DNA of 62,803 nt from an uncultured Verrucomicrobia subdivision 3 bacterium (lineage in GTDB: Bacteria > Verrucomicrobiota > Verrucomicrobiia > Limisphaerales > UBA11358). The position numbers and the translations under genes were made by a program. A model generated the notes under the pieces. It worked only from the letters and a program-made list of their open reading frames with translations. It searched no databases and had not been told where the DNA came from. Positions 1 through 10,800 of this stretch are shown piece after piece; position 1 is the stretch's first letter, and each line of letters begins with the position of its first letter. Where the stretch lies: contig CAIXBQ010000109.1 in assembly GCA_903917705.1 (NCBI GenBank), positions 1 through 62,803 of the forward strand. Reading direction: 5' to 3'.

Positions 1-2
1 AG

Positions 3-92
3 TTCATCCGCTGGTTACGCGAAGCTCTCCGCTACCAACTCGCGGAAACCACCGCTGTGCTCCGCCTGAAGCATCTCTATGCCACCTTATGA
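3..92 (+). CDS. C-terminal end of an unidentified gene, cut by the window edge
   Basis: An open frame enters from the left edge and gives 29 residues before TGA at 90-92. The visible part is rich in Arg, Leu and Ala and contains the run FIRWLREALRYQLAET, which would fit an amphipathic helix. It is too short to assign to a family. It runs towards the convergent giant gene ending at 238, and a strong hairpin lies between them. It might equally be a chance open frame. Confidence 0.3.
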   Translation, partial: FIRWLREALRYQLAETTAVLRLKHLYATL

Positions 93-155
93 CTTATCAA
101 CCTGTCCACCAATGGTTTTCATAGCTTGTAAACTGTGTTTTTCGGTTTCAGGTAT

Positions 156-189
156 GGGTGGCGGTGCCAACCCAATAGCACCGCCACCC
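156..189. terminator. 12-bp perfect hairpin between convergent genes
   Basis: GGGTGGCGGTGC (156-167) pairs perfectly with GCACCGCCACCC (178-189) around a 10-nt loop. A second, weaker stem (GGTGATG 200-206 with CATCACC 219-225) lies between it and the stop codon of the giant minus-strand gene at 238. The position between convergent reading frames suggests bidirectional termination. Neither strand has a clear U-tract after the stem, so this is a structural call. Confidence 0.55.
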
Positions 190-237
190 GCCCCCAAGTG
201 GTGATGACAATCCAAAGCCATCACCGAAGCCTCTTTC

Positions 238-3200
238 TCACGGCTGCCATTTCAGCCGGTAATACGCCGAGCCCGGCGCCACGTTGCCCAGATCATTAAA
301 GCTGTCGGTCGCGTTGATCACGCCATTCGTTGCCGCCGCGTTCGTTGATACCCCCACCCAGATCGCCGGCACCAGGTTCGTCGCCCGTTCCAAGATGTAG
401 CTGTAGCCCGGGATGCCGTAGGCGATCACCGCGTTCGTGCTGCCGCCGATGTTGATGTTCGCAATCGAGTTCGTCCCCGTCACGCTGCCCGCAATCACAA
501 TGTTGATGTAACCCGTGTTCGTCCCGCCATACCCGTCGCTGATGGTGTAGCTGAGTTGGTCAGCCACATTGGCATTATTGGTATAAAGGATCTGGCTGCT
601 GTTCGTCAGCACATTCATCCCGTTGGTCGACACCAGATTTATCCCCGCCAGATTCACCGTATCACCGTCTACATCGCTCCAGTTGGTCGCCACATCCGAC
701 CAGGCGATGTGCAAACGCAGGCCCGCCGTCCGGATCACGGTCATCGGGGTCGACACCGGCGGATGATCCACGGTCAAATACAACTCGCTGTTGGAAAGGC
801 TCAACGAACTGACCACGGCACCGAGGCCATTGACCGTGACGGAGGCAGGCAGGGCACCGGAAACAAAACCACCGGCATTGGTGAAAATAAGTTTGTAGGT
901 GCCGCGGGCAAGGACACCGGACACATTGACGGTAACGGCGTTAGAGTTAAAAGCCAAGGTGCCATTGGTGACGGCCAGCACAGGCGTGCCGTTGGTGTAG
1001 TTCAATGCCAGCGAACCGGCATTTAAATTTACATTGCCGGCAATCACCCCCGCCCCACCGCTGCCGGTCAGAGTGTGGGACGAACCCAGCACCAGCGGGC
1101 CGGACAAGCCGGAGACATCAAGTTTTGCGGCGGCTCCGAGGATGATATTAAAGCTGTTGCTGATCGAGCCGTTGCCGGTCAACGCCAGGGTGCCGGCGCT
1201 GATCATGGTGTTGCCCGTGTAGGTGTTCGCGCCAGCGAGGGTTAGAATGTTCGTCCCCGCTTTGGTCAAGGCAACCGTTGCGCCGCCATCACTGATCACA
1301 CCGGAGTAGGTAGAATTAGCGGAAGCAGAACCAAACTGCGTCGCGCCAACCACCAGCGTGCCGGGGGCTACTCCAGAATTGGTGACAAAGCCACCGCTTC
1401 CAGCCAGATAATTGATGGATTGACTGAAGCCACCCAAGTCAAAAGCACCGCCATTGATGGTCAGCCCCTGGTCGGTCTGGATTTGTTCACCGACGGCACC
1501 GATCTGGAGGGTGCCGCTGTTGATGACCGGCGAGCGGTCCACCGCCCAGTCCCAAGTAGTGTCCGCATTTATCTTATTCAGCACCACCGTGCCGCCGTTC
1601 ACCGTCAACGCCATCTGGTAGTTAAGATTGGTGCCACTCAAATACAACGTGCCCGCGCCAACCTTGGACAGCGTAAACAAGCCGCTATTGGCCTGATCCA
1701 GTTTTGTGAGAACCAGATTGCCGGCCCCACCAGCCGTGAAGCTGAGGCCAAGAATATTGTTTGAAACCGTGGAGGCCGCGCTCGTGTTGTTGTTAACGAG
1801 AGCGCCATTTCCGCCGACACCGGCGCCGGTGAGGGAGAGGGGGTTATTGATCGAAACGCCGTTGAGGTCCAGCGTCGCGCCGGAATTGTTCGTCGCGCCG
1901 CCAGTACCCAAAGCAGTAGTGCTGCCCAGTTGCAAGGTGCCGGCGCTGATAACGGTACCACCGCTATAGCTGTTCGCGCCTCCGAGCAAAAGATTACCTG
2001 CACTGGCCTTGGTCAGCAGACCACTACCGCCACCATTGTTTGCAACTATGCCGCCATAGATGAGCGTACCGCTGGCCACTTCCAGCGTGCCGCCTCCCGA
2101 GCCGCTGTTTGGGCCGAGCGCCAAGCCGCGATTAGGCGCCAAGGTGAATCCGGCCGAGGCGGAAAGCGTGCCGCCATTCACAACGAGACTGCCGACAGCG
2201 GGTGTCCCCGGCGCGCTACCGAGATTGGCGTCGCTGCTCACACTGACGGTGCCAGCGGTAATGAGGGTGGCACCGGTGTAGTGGTTGGCATTGGTGAGCG
2301 TCAAGATGCCGGAACCGGTTTTCGTGAGCGCCAGATTACCAGCGAGCAACGGACCGACGCTGGAGCTGCCATTGTTCCAGCCCACGATGACCGAACTGAC
2401 ACTGGCGGCCGCGCCGGTGATGACCATGCTACTACTGCCGGAAATGACATCGGCATAAAGCGAGTCAGCGCCGCCTCCGTTGAGTTGCACCATGCCGCCG
2501 CTATTTACCGTGAGCGTGTTGGCATAAACCGTTCCACCGTTGACGACAAGCGAATGACCAGTGCCATTACCAGACACCGTGATAGAACCGTTGGTGAAAA
2601 GTCCGCCGGACGAAACAGCGAGCACGCTGCCGGTGGTGGTACCGAACGTGCCGCCGACAGTCAGCGTCTGGGCGCCGGCATTCCAGGTTGAACCGACCCC
2701 GCTAATGATCACGGAATTGCTGAGGGAGCCAGTATTGCGGCCAATTTCCATGATACTACCGGTGGCATAGATTTTGCCACCGTTGCTGACGGTCAGCGTG
2801 TCACCAAAGGCACTAACGCTGTCGCCCCAAATAAAGCTGCCGGACAAGTTGGTCACCACGCCGCCGCTGATAACGACGTTGTTTGAGACGCCGGCGGCGG
2901 AATGCAGCATATTCCCAGAAAGGTCCAAGACACCACCCGTCAGCACGGTGAGGCTGTTGTTCGTAGCGGTCACGTTGTTGCCAACTGTGACCGTGCCACC
3001 GGTTCGCATGGTGGCGTTGGTAATGATCACTTGATTGCCAACCGTGCCGGCATTACCGCCAACGGTGATGGCCCCAAGAGAAGCGTAGCTGCCCGCCCCG
3101 AGACCGCCGAGAAAATAGTAGTTGGATATGCCGCCATTGCCCTGCCCCAGGGTGAGGTTGCCACCATAAAACTGGCCGCCGTTGGAGATGACGATGCCGT

Positions 3201-5856
3201 TTGCAACACCGGCACCATAGTCCGGCAGATAAATCGAACCGACATTACTGACGGTGCCGCCGCTGGTGATGAAGAGGGCATTGTTTGTGCCGGCCGGCTG
3301 GCCCGAAGTGTTCGCTCCGATACGCAAACTTCTGCCGCCCTGATCCCATAACGATCCGGCCCCAGTCACGGTTGCGGTATTGCCCAGCGAGCTATTGTTG
3401 CCGATGGCGCTATCGGCGGCCTTGGTGTAAAGTTTGCCGCCCGCCGCGACAATCAATTGCTGGCTCCTAGAGCCGCCACCCTGACCGACAATCACCCGAT
3501 CATTGCTTATAAACTGGCCATTGTTTGAAATGATCAGACTATTGCCAAAACTGCCCGCATTATCCGACAAATAAGTGACACCAACATTCGTCACCAGACC
3601 GCCGTCGGTCACGAGCAATGTATTATTGGTTACCAAACCGCCTGAAGCGACCCGCAATGCCTGATTCCCCACGTTCCACACACCACCTGCGCCTACAGTT
3701 AGTTGATTGGTGCTGGCACCGGCAGTGTTGCCGATATAAGAGGAAGCCGTGCTGAATACCGTCGCATTGGTAACCGTCATCGTTGCAATCGTGCCGGCTG
3801 TGTTTCCCACGATCAAGGCTCCGCTATTGGTCACCGAACCGCCGCCAATCACGAGTAATCCGCCGCCAACAGTCGTCGAGGCAAAAAAACTCGCGCCGGT
3901 AAGGAGTTGGGTGCCGCTGCCGGCCTTGGTCAACGCCAAATTGAGGATGGCGTTTGCCCCAATGCTGCCGCCAAACGAATAGGTACCACTCCCACCCAAA
4001 GTGAGGGTGCTGGCACCGGTGCCGGTGGTATTGGTCACCATGCCTCCGGCGGCGGACACGTTATTCAAACCGGCGATAGTTTGACTCACATTCTGGATGT
4101 CCAGTTTAGCACCGGAGCCAACGGAAACCGCATTATTGACGTTCAACGAACCGGCGTTTTGTAACATCATCGTGCCAGCGAGCACTTGAACCGTGCCAAG
4201 GAAACTGCCATTGGCCTGGTTCACATTCCACGCCGACGTTGGAGTGTTTTGAATCAGGCTGGTCACATTGGCGCCGAAGGAAGTAGCGCTGCCCTGCTGC
4301 ACCACACCCGCACCGGTGCCAGAGTTCGTGATCGCGCCAGTGTTGTTAATGGCAACCGTCCGTAAGTCGATGTTGCCGGTGCCGTTGGCCTGAAGGGTCA
4401 GGTTGCCGGTGCCGGTAACGCCACCCTGAACACGCCAGCCAGAATTCCCCGTCGAGTTTATCGTCAGGTTTTGACTGTTTAACGTGACCAAACCACGCAG
4501 CAAGTTGATTTGGCCTCCAACATTCCATGTGCCTGAAATCGTGTTCACGCCAGTGCCGGCCACCGTTACCGGCTGGTCAATGTTCCCGGCGGCACCAGAA
4601 CCATTTGCTGCCAGCGTAACGGCAGCCCCACTGGAATCACCCAAGATCACGACGTTGGCGGTTGCTCCATATCCGCTAGCGTTGTTGGCGGTAACCGTTC
4701 CCGCCTTGATCAAAAGACCGCCGGTATTGGTATTCGCGCCGCTAAGAATCAGCGTGCCCGCGCCTTGTTTGGTGACTTTGCCGCTGCCGGTGGAGTTGGT
4801 TAGTGAACCACTGATCGTGGTGTTGGCTGGGCCATCCACGGTGAGAGTCTGATTCTTTAAATCCAGGGTGGTCCCGGACCAGATGATGCTGCCGCCGGAA
4901 TTGGCGTAGCTGGTCAGGGCACCATCAAGATACAAATTGCCGGCAAACGTCGCCGTGCCCGTGGTGCCGGTCGTATTGGCAACCACCTTGGGGCCGGTAG
5001 TCGCCCGCGCATTAATGAGAGCGGAAACCGCATTGCCACCGTTCAAATTCAGATTTGCGCCAGTTGAACCGCTGACGTCGCCCAACCGAATGGCTCCGCC
5101 AGCGGAAACGGCACTGTTCGTGGTCAACTGCACAGTGCCAGCGTTAATGGAAAGATCACCGGTGAACGTGTTGGTCGCCGCGAGGGTAATGGTGCCACTG
5201 CCCAGCATCGTCAATGCCAGCGTACCCCCACCTCCGCCGTTGGCGATGGTATTATTAAAGGTTATATTGCCGCCGCCGATGTTGATGACGCGGGGATTTG
5301 TATCAGCCGCCCCGCCGTATATCGGACCGTTGAACGTCAGCGGTCCCTGCGCCGGCGAAGCATTGAGATTGATGTTCAATATTCGGTAGGACCCGTTGTT
5401 GTTGCCATTGGTCACCGCCAAATTGATAGTGGGCGTATAGGCCGTGCCTTCATTTTGAATGTTAGGATCGATGCCGCCGCTGTCGTAAAAAGTGAGCGGA
5501 TTGCCGTAGAGGTTGTACGCCGCCGGGATGGCAGACTTAAAATATATCTGAAAAGCGGCGTTGTAATTGTCGTTGGTCACGTTGTAAGCCCCGTTCGCTG
5601 GAGCCGCCGCGCCGCCGTCGAAATTGAGATAGTTTTGCGCATTGGGAAGGGCTAAACCCGATCCACCTGAACTCGTCGCCCAGTTGTGGCTATAGCCCCA
5701 GTAGGCACCGTAAGCGGATCCGCTGGTCCAATCCCGACCAACCCAATAGTAGGCGGTTTGCGCCGGAATCCTGATGCCGGCCACCATCAAAGCCGACAAA
5801 ACCAAGCCGGAAAAAAACCGGCGGGCGAGTCTTTTAGTCAAAATGTTTAAGTTCAT
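238..5856 (-). CDS. Giant secreted beta-solenoid protein with autotransporter-associated (PATR) repeats, 1872 aa
   Basis: The start at 5856 puts MNLNILTKRLARRFFSGLVL at the N terminus, a typical signal peptide ending near PAQTA; an upstream in-frame start would add 42 residues in front of it. A W/N-rich cap (YYWVGRDW, HNWATSS) is followed by Gly/Asn/Thr-rich beta repeats. At least five are PATR-type units of the form LTKxGxGxLxLxGxNxYxGxTxIxxGTL, at about residues 220, 360, 1177, 1290 and 1530. Residues roughly 600-1100 are a different repeat with GG, TN and GAGSxW signatures. There is no C-terminal beta-barrel for self-export. The protein instead ends in a roughly 60-residue module finishing AYYRLKW, shared with four other secreted proteins here. 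A role as surface adhesin or glycan-binding scaffold is inferred. A LacI-type operator-like sequence lies about 150 bp upstream. Confidence 0.9.
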   Translation of the reverse strand: MNLNILTKRLARRFFSGLVLSALMVAGIRIPAQTAYYWVGRDWTSGSAYGAYWGYSHNWATSSGGSGLALPNAQNYLNFDGGAAAPANGAYNVTNDNYNAAFQIYFKSAIPAAYNLYGNPLTFYDSGGIDPNIQNEGTAYTPTINLAVTNGNNNGSYRILNINLNASPAQGPLTFNGPIYGGAADTNPRVINIGGGNITFNNTIANGGGGGTLALTMLGSGTITLAATNTFTGDLSINAGTVQLTTNSAVSAGGAIRLGDVSGSTGANLNLNGGNAVSALINARATTGPKVVANTTGTTGTATFAGNLYLDGALTSYANSGGSIIWSGTTLDLKNQTLTVDGPANTTISGSLTNSTGSGKVTKQGAGTLILSGANTNTGGLLIKAGTVTANNASGYGATANVVILGDSSGAAVTLAANGSGAAGNIDQPVTVAGTGVNTISGTWNVGGQINLLRGLVTLNSQNLTINSTGNSGWRVQGGVTGTGNLTLQANGTGNIDLRTVAINNTGAITNSGTGAGVVQQGSATSFGANVTSLIQNTPTSAWNVNQANGSFLGTVQVLAGTMMLQNAGSLNVNNAVSVGSGAKLDIQNVSQTIAGLNNVSAAGGMVTNTTGTGASTLTLGGSGTYSFGGSIGANAILNLALTKAGSGTQLLTGASFFASTTVGGGLLVIGGGSVTNSGALIVGNTAGTIATMTVTNATVFSTASSYIGNTAGASTNQLTVGAGGVWNVGNQALRVASGGLVTNNTLLVTDGGLVTNVGVTYLSDNAGSFGNSLIISNNGQFISNDRVIVGQGGGSRSQQLIVAAGGKLYTKAADSAIGNNSSLGNTATVTGAGSLWDQGGRSLRIGANTSGQPAGTNNALFITSGGTVSNVGSIYLPDYGAGVANGIVISNGGQFYGGNLTLGQGNGGISNYYFLGGLGAGSYASLGAITVGGNAGTVGNQVIITNATMRTGGTVTVGNNVTATNNSLTVLTGGVLDLSGNMLHSAAGVSNNVVISGGVVTNLSGSFIWGDSVSAFGDTLTVSNGGKIYATGSIMEIGRNTGSLSNSVIISGVGSTWNAGAQTLTVGGTFGTTTGSVLAVSSGGLFTNGSITVSGNGTGHSLVVNGGTVYANTLTVNSGGMVQLNGGGADSLYADVISGSSSMVITGAAASVSSVIVGWNNGSSSVGPLLAGNLALTKTGSGILTLTNANHYTGATLITAGTVSVSSDANLGSAPGTPAVGSLVVNGGTLSASAGFTLAPNRGLALGPNSGSGGGTLEVASGTLIYGGIVANNGGGSGLLTKASAGNLLLGGANSYSGGTVISAGTLQLGSTTALGTGGATNNSGATLDLNGVSINNPLSLTGAGVGGNGALVNNNTSAASTVSNNILGLSFTAGGAGNLVLTKLDQANSGLFTLSKVGAGTLYLSGTNLNYQMALTVNGGTVVLNKINADTTWDWAVDRSPVINSGTLQIGAVGEQIQTDQGLTINGGAFDLGGFSQSINYLAGSGGFVTNSGVAPGTLVVGATQFGSASANSTYSGVISDGGATVALTKAGTNILTLAGANTYTGNTMISAGTLALTGNGSISNSFNIILGAAAKLDVSGLSGPLVLGSSHTLTGSGGAGVIAGNVNLNAGSLALNYTNGTPVLAVTNGTLAFNSNAVTVNVSGVLARGTYKLIFTNAGGFVSGALPASVTVNGLGAVVSSLSLSNSELYLTVDHPPVSTPMTVIRTAGLRLHIAWSDVATNWSDVDGDTVNLAGINLVSTNGMNVLTNSSQILYTNNANVADQLSYTISDGYGGTNTGYINIVIAGSVTGTNSIANINIGGSTNAVIAYGIPGYSYILERATNLVPAIWVGVSTNAAATNGVINATDSFNDLGNVAPGSAYYRLKWQP

Positions 5857-6002
5857 AAATAGATGGCAGGCAGAGGGCTTGGTTTGAACATGGAAATGAC
5901 TGTTCAATTTTACTTCCGCATAAAATCCAATGACTTTCTGGACAACATGGCTTATTGAATAATAAGACCATTTCAAAACCATGAAAAAATGGCAATTGAT
6001 TG

Positions 6003-6022
6003 TTTAGTTAAGCTATTAACCC
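6003..6022 (-). promoter_or_regulatory. LacI-type operator-like site, copy 2
   Basis: TTTAGTTAAGCTATTAACCC matches 17 of 20 positions of the site at 22794-22813 just upstream of the LacI gene. The three differences are all in the centre. GTTAA and TTAAC form inverted arms. It lies 147 bp before the start of the giant gene (start 5856) and after the stop of the hydrolase gene at 6146, so it could give that giant its own regulated promoter. The operator role is inferred. Confidence 0.55.
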
Positions 6023-6145
6023 GCTTGTTTCTAAAGGTTTTAAATTCAGCCAAGGCTCAGACAATCCGATCAAATGAATGGCCATTATCCGGGGCGGCTG
6101 ATCAGGCATTACGCACATTATAGGACAGCCCTGGGCAGGTCCCTC

Positions 6146-7816
6146 TCACAGCCCAGAATCCCTAGTGACATAGAAGCTTTGCACGACCGATTCAGCGGAT
6201 TGGATTTTGGGGGCAATCCCGCGCCCGAACTGCCAGGCAACCACCGTCACCTTCACCGGGAATTTTGCGCGCGGCGGAATGGGGGTGAAGCGCAGCGTAG
6301 AGCCGTCCAGCTCCGCCGGGCCTTCGCGCACAAAAAAACCAACGGGCAAGCCGGAACTACCCGTCGCCCGGAGCGAGAGCAAAACGGTTCCGTGTTTCTG
6401 ATCTTGGAGCTTGGGAAAACTAATCGTCTGCGGTTTCCCGTCGGCGAGGCGGCGGGGAATGGGCATCATAGACTGCTGCACCGCGCGCTTGAATTGGGCG
6501 TCGCCAGGCCAGAGGGCAACGAACCAGGCCTCATTACCACGCCGGTCATTCAGAAAAGATGCCCGGTTGAACGCGATCTGCCACGTGTCGGCGGAAATTT
6601 TGCGAACCGGCCCAGTGATGGGAGAAATCTCAATCGGCGTCGCAGTCTGCGGCGGCTCGATATGCCCACCGGCTGGCTGGTGGGCCCAGCGCGCCGGACG
6701 GCCATCGGGCACGGTATCAAGGAACGTGCCGGCAAGCTTGAAAGTCACGCCGTCGTCCTGCGGAAGGAATTTCAGCGTCACCTGCTGATGGGTGCCGTTT
6801 TTCTGCGGGACGATCTGGCCGTCCTGCAGATAGCCGAGCAAAGCAGGTTTGCCTCGGTGCCGCTGTTGAAAGGCTTCAACCGCCTTCGCCAGTTCACCGT
6901 CGAAAAACCAAAAGGCATTGGCCGGGTCGCCTTTAAACAGGCCGACGGGCGCAGCGGGCGCGGAAGGATATTTATCCGAGGCATAGCGCTCGCCGAGCCA
7001 GCCGGTTTTGGTGACATCGATAGGATTCAATTTCACCGCGCCGCCGGCCGGAATAGTTTTCGGCAGGCGATACTGGGCAGCTTTTTTAACGTAGAGCGCG
7101 AGCAAGCCGACTTTTTCATCCGTGGCCTCGAAATGCCCATCCGCCGGGCAGCCGACGCCACTCAAGGGCATCAGCGGATGCGCGGCCCTGATTTTAAGCC
7201 CTTCCGGCATACGTTCGTCTGCCCATTCATATTCGCCCAGCGTGACAATCCCGGGCACGGAATCAATCGCGTGATCCGGGAAATCCGGCGCGTTGCCCGG
7301 GTCGGGCACGTAGGGCCACTGTCCGCTGAACGAGATGCCGGCGATGACCCGCTCCGGTTTCCACGCGGCGATATACCATGGCATCGAGGCGGCGGCGGAA
7401 TGACCGCACGGCACGAGCGGCGCATTGGTGAGTTCGGCGTAGCCTGATTGCGCGGCGAGCGCCGCCATCATGGCCTCAAACTTTTCACCCGCGCCCTGGT
7501 CCAACCGGAAATTGCGGTCAAAGGTCGGGGCGACCCACACCTCGGCGAAGCCCAGGTCCGCGAGGGTCCGGCGGAACGTGGGATTTTCAAACACGCCGAT
7601 TTCCTCCATGTTGTGATGGCCAAAAACCACGCCGCGCACGCGCTCGCAATCGGGCGGAATCCACAGAAACGCCCGCGGAGATTCATTGGTGGTGCCCGGG
7701 GGCGGCCGCACGGGCACGGACCATTGCCATTCGACGGCGAGCGAGGGCGAACAGCCCACGGCCAACAAAACCCCCAGCGCAAACGCAAGGAACAACGGGT
7801 GGCGGTTGATGCTCAT
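6146..7816 (-). CDS. Secreted or lipid-anchored alpha/beta-hydrolase-like protein, 556 aa
   Basis: The N terminus is hydrophobic (FLAFALGVLLAVGC), so it is exported. C22 could be a lipobox cysteine, though Ala at -3 is unusual. The first half has an alpha/beta-hydrolase pattern: a VVFGHHN strand-turn near residue 65 and a nucleophile elbow GHSAA with S140 as the expected nucleophile. The second half (about 280-556) is beta-rich and Pro-rich without a family I recognise. The gene lies 60 bp downstream of the lyase fusion gene and probably shares its transcript. A role as carbohydrate esterase removing acyl groups from the polysaccharide fits the context but is inference. The acid and histidine of the triad were not placed. 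Confidence 0.75.
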   Translation of the reverse strand: MSINRHPLFLAFALGVLLAVGCSPSLAVEWQWSVPVRPPPGTTNESPRAFLWIPPDCERVRGVVFGHHNMEEIGVFENPTFRRTLADLGFAEVWVAPTFDRNFRLDQGAGEKFEAMMAALAAQSGYAELTNAPLVPCGHSAAASMPWYIAAWKPERVIAGISFSGQWPYVPDPGNAPDFPDHAIDSVPGIVTLGEYEWADERMPEGLKIRAAHPLMPLSGVGCPADGHFEATDEKVGLLALYVKKAAQYRLPKTIPAGGAVKLNPIDVTKTGWLGERYASDKYPSAPAAPVGLFKGDPANAFWFFDGELAKAVEAFQQRHRGKPALLGYLQDGQIVPQKNGTHQQVTLKFLPQDDGVTFKLAGTFLDTVPDGRPARWAHQPAGGHIEPPQTATPIEISPITGPVRKISADTWQIAFNRASFLNDRRGNEAWFVALWPGDAQFKRAVQQSMMPIPRRLADGKPQTISFPKLQDQKHGTVLLSLRATGSSGLPVGFFVREGPAELDGSTLRFTPIPPRAKFPVKVTVVAWQFGRGIAPKIQSAESVVQSFYVTRDSGL

Positions 7817-7875
7817 ATTAAAATCGTTTCAAACTTCCATCCGAACCAGCCGGATCAAACCAATATTATCGCGCG

Positions 7876-10800
7876 TCACGGATAAGCCAGACGGAAGAAC
7901 ACGCTGCCGTTGGTCATGACGACCGGGATGGAAAACTGATTCGTCGCGCTGGAGCCGGACACGGTTGACCAGTTGGATCGCAACCCGCTGGACAGCGGAT
8001 TGGTCTGCACCTGCAATTTCCAGCCGACATGGGAGGTGGGCCAACTGAACTGCATCTGATTGGGGTTCACTGCAAACCCAAGAGGCGGAGGCGCGGTGGA
8101 TACCGGGCGCACGCTGACGGCGGCGGAGTCGGTGCTTTCGCCAAAAAAGTTTGTGCCGCTGACGACGTAGTAAAATAGCGCGCCGTTCGCGAGGCCGGCG
8201 TTGGTAAAGGCCAGCCCGCCAGCATTGGTGGCGACCAACGTGAACGGGCCGCTGGTGGCGTTGCCACGTTTCAAATTGTAGCCGGTGGCATTGGCCGATG
8301 CGCTCCAACTCAAGAGCGCAAGTGCGTCTCCCGCCGTTCCAATGAGCGATGACGGCGTGCCAGGCAACGCGGGCCAGAGGCCGCTCACGCTGACGTTGTC
8401 GAAGGTGGCGGTACCAAGCCAGTTCGGGTTGCGCGAACAGATTTCCATGCCCGCCAAAATGGAGAACGGCGTGCCGGAGTTGGTGACGGCGGCGAGCAGC
8501 GACCAATTGGTGCCGTCGTCGGAATAGGAGCCGGTGAAAACGTCGTTGGTGCGCACGAGACGCAGCCACAACGGGGCGACGGTGCCCGCCGGACCGTTCG
8601 TGGCGGGATAGACCGCGTTGGCTCCGGCGCTACTGCGGCGCGGCAGGCGGAGACAGTTGAAGCTGCTGTCTTCGTCATAAAGCAGGGCGACCATCTTGGA
8701 ATTGGCATTCGTCGTTTCGCGCATCACCAGACCCACCTTGTCGAATGATCCACCCGGATACAGCGAATCCCAGCGCGCGATGATCTGCCCGCTGTTGGTC
8801 AGGCTGCGATAGACGAACCGGAATGAATCCGTCGTGCCGCCGAGGTCTGAACCGGCGCCTTTGAGGGTAAAGGTGTTGCCCGTCAAATTCGCACCGCCGG
8901 AGGTCGCAACGCCGCCGATGTCTTGCGTCAACCACCCTCCCGGCAGCAGACACACGCTGGAAGTCGCGACGGCTGGCGCGCTGAAATCACTTTCGCCACC
9001 CGCGTTCGCGGCGGAGACGACATAATAATAATTCGTCACGCCCAGCACGCTCGGGTCGGCGTAATTGGTCGTCCCCACTTCAAGGGCAACCAGCGTGGTG
9101 TAAGGGCCGCCGCTGACGGTGGAGCGCATGACGTTGTAACTCGTCGCCCCGGCGGCGGCGTTCCAAGTGAGATTGATCTGGCCGCAGGTGGGTGCGGTGG
9201 CGGCAAGTCCGGTTGGAATTGGCGGAGTCGCGGGTGGAACCGTGCCGCTGGAATCGCGGGTGTAGGTCAGGGTGCCGAAGCCGAGCTGATCGAAACCGCC
9301 GCTGTTCGGGCCGTAGTCGCCGCCGCCGCCTTCCGGGCGGGCCAGCGTGGTGATTTGCGCGGTGTAAGGCGCGGCCAGTCCCTTGCGATTGACGTAGTGA
9401 TTATAAACCATTTCCCAGCAGGCGCGAATGGTCCCCTGCCCGTTGGTGGAGATGACCGTCTGATTCACTTCATCGCAGTTGTTGTAAGTGACGTAGGGAA
9501 CGGTGTTGGTCAGATTGTATTTGGCGATGTATTCGCAGCCGGCGAGGAAGCGGTTACCAGCGTAGCCGTAAAGATCCACGCCCTGATTCCAAGCAGTTTC
9601 ACACAGCGGCCCCATCAAGGCCACGCCCAGCGTGTTGTGCCCCTGGTCACGCCCGCTTTCCTGCCATTGGCAAAGGTGGCCGGGATGCATGTAATAGCCG
9701 GCCGTGCCGATGTTGCCGTTGCCGATGCCATGCTTGAAATAGTCCACCGCTTCGTTGAAAAGCGTCTGGTCATCGCACAACACGCCGATGGCGGCAACGG
9801 AGGCCATATTGCACAAATCCCAGTTGGCCCAGTAATGGCCGAGGCACGCGCCGTTGTGCCGCACGAGAAAGTCGTGGTTCATCGGATAAAAGACATTCAC
9901 CATCATCGCCTTAAACGCCAGCTTGTCTGAGTTCGACCAGCCACCGTAGCGGCTCATCATGTCGCCGACGCAGGCGAACTGGTAGCCATAGATTCCCGAG
10001 GCGAGAAATTGATCCGAGGTGCCGCTGATGTTCGTGAGCGTCACGGCCCAGGCATTCATGATCTCCACGGACATATTGGCGAAATTGGGATCGCCGGAAA
10101 CTTGATAACGCAGCGCACATTGATAGGCGGCGGCGATGTCGTTGAACAACGTGCTGTAGTTCTCCGCATGATTGGTGTTCCCATCGTAACCGCGATAAAT
10201 AATCGGCTGCGGATTGGGCGCGTAGGTCAGCTGCGCGTGCGAGTTATTGGTCAGCATGGTCCAGCCGGACAACCACGGCTGCGCCCCGGCGGCAACCTTG
10301 GTTCTCATCCGCGCAAAATCGCTGGCCGTGTGCATCGCGCCGGGATGCACAAACACCGTTGGTGCGGGAGTGCCGTAAGTGAGGCGCAACGTGTCAGCAC
10401 CGTTGGTGCCATCGGTGTCCACAAAGGCAAAACTCCAGTTGGTATCGGTGCCGGCCACAAAGGCCAGCCCATTGGTCAGCAACTTTCCATCCCAATGCAT
10501 CACGTCCCACGAACCGGCGTTGGTCGCGCCCAGAAACCCGACTTCGAGTTTCGAGCCGGGCATGAAAATCACGTTCCCGTCGGCGTAGGTGCCGTCCACG
10601 GAACTGGTCATATTTTGCACATAAATGGCGCCCAGCGCGCCATTGGTCACATAAGCCGCGAGCACGCTGTTGGTGTTCTGCACCCAGAAGCCGTCGTCGG
10701 TGGTGCCCACCGGACCAATGTTGGCGATGCCGCCGCCGCGCACCTCGAAGCGTCCCGTGCCGGTGGTGCCGGGACCACCCAATAACACGCCGGAGCGCGT

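Noticed and set aside
238..5856. Reading the giant proteins as classical type V autotransporters
   Set aside because: The PATR-type repeats fit, but no C-terminal beta-barrel of about 250 residues is present. Both proteins end in the compact FYRLK-type module.
6074..7447. A 457-codon plus-strand open frame
   Set aside because: It is antisense to the alpha/beta-hydrolase-like gene, which has a signal peptide and nucleophile elbow.
7876..8095. PEP-CTERM sorting signal at the C termini of large secreted proteins
   Set aside because: None of the five tails has a PEP motif followed by a hydrophobic helix and basic tail.
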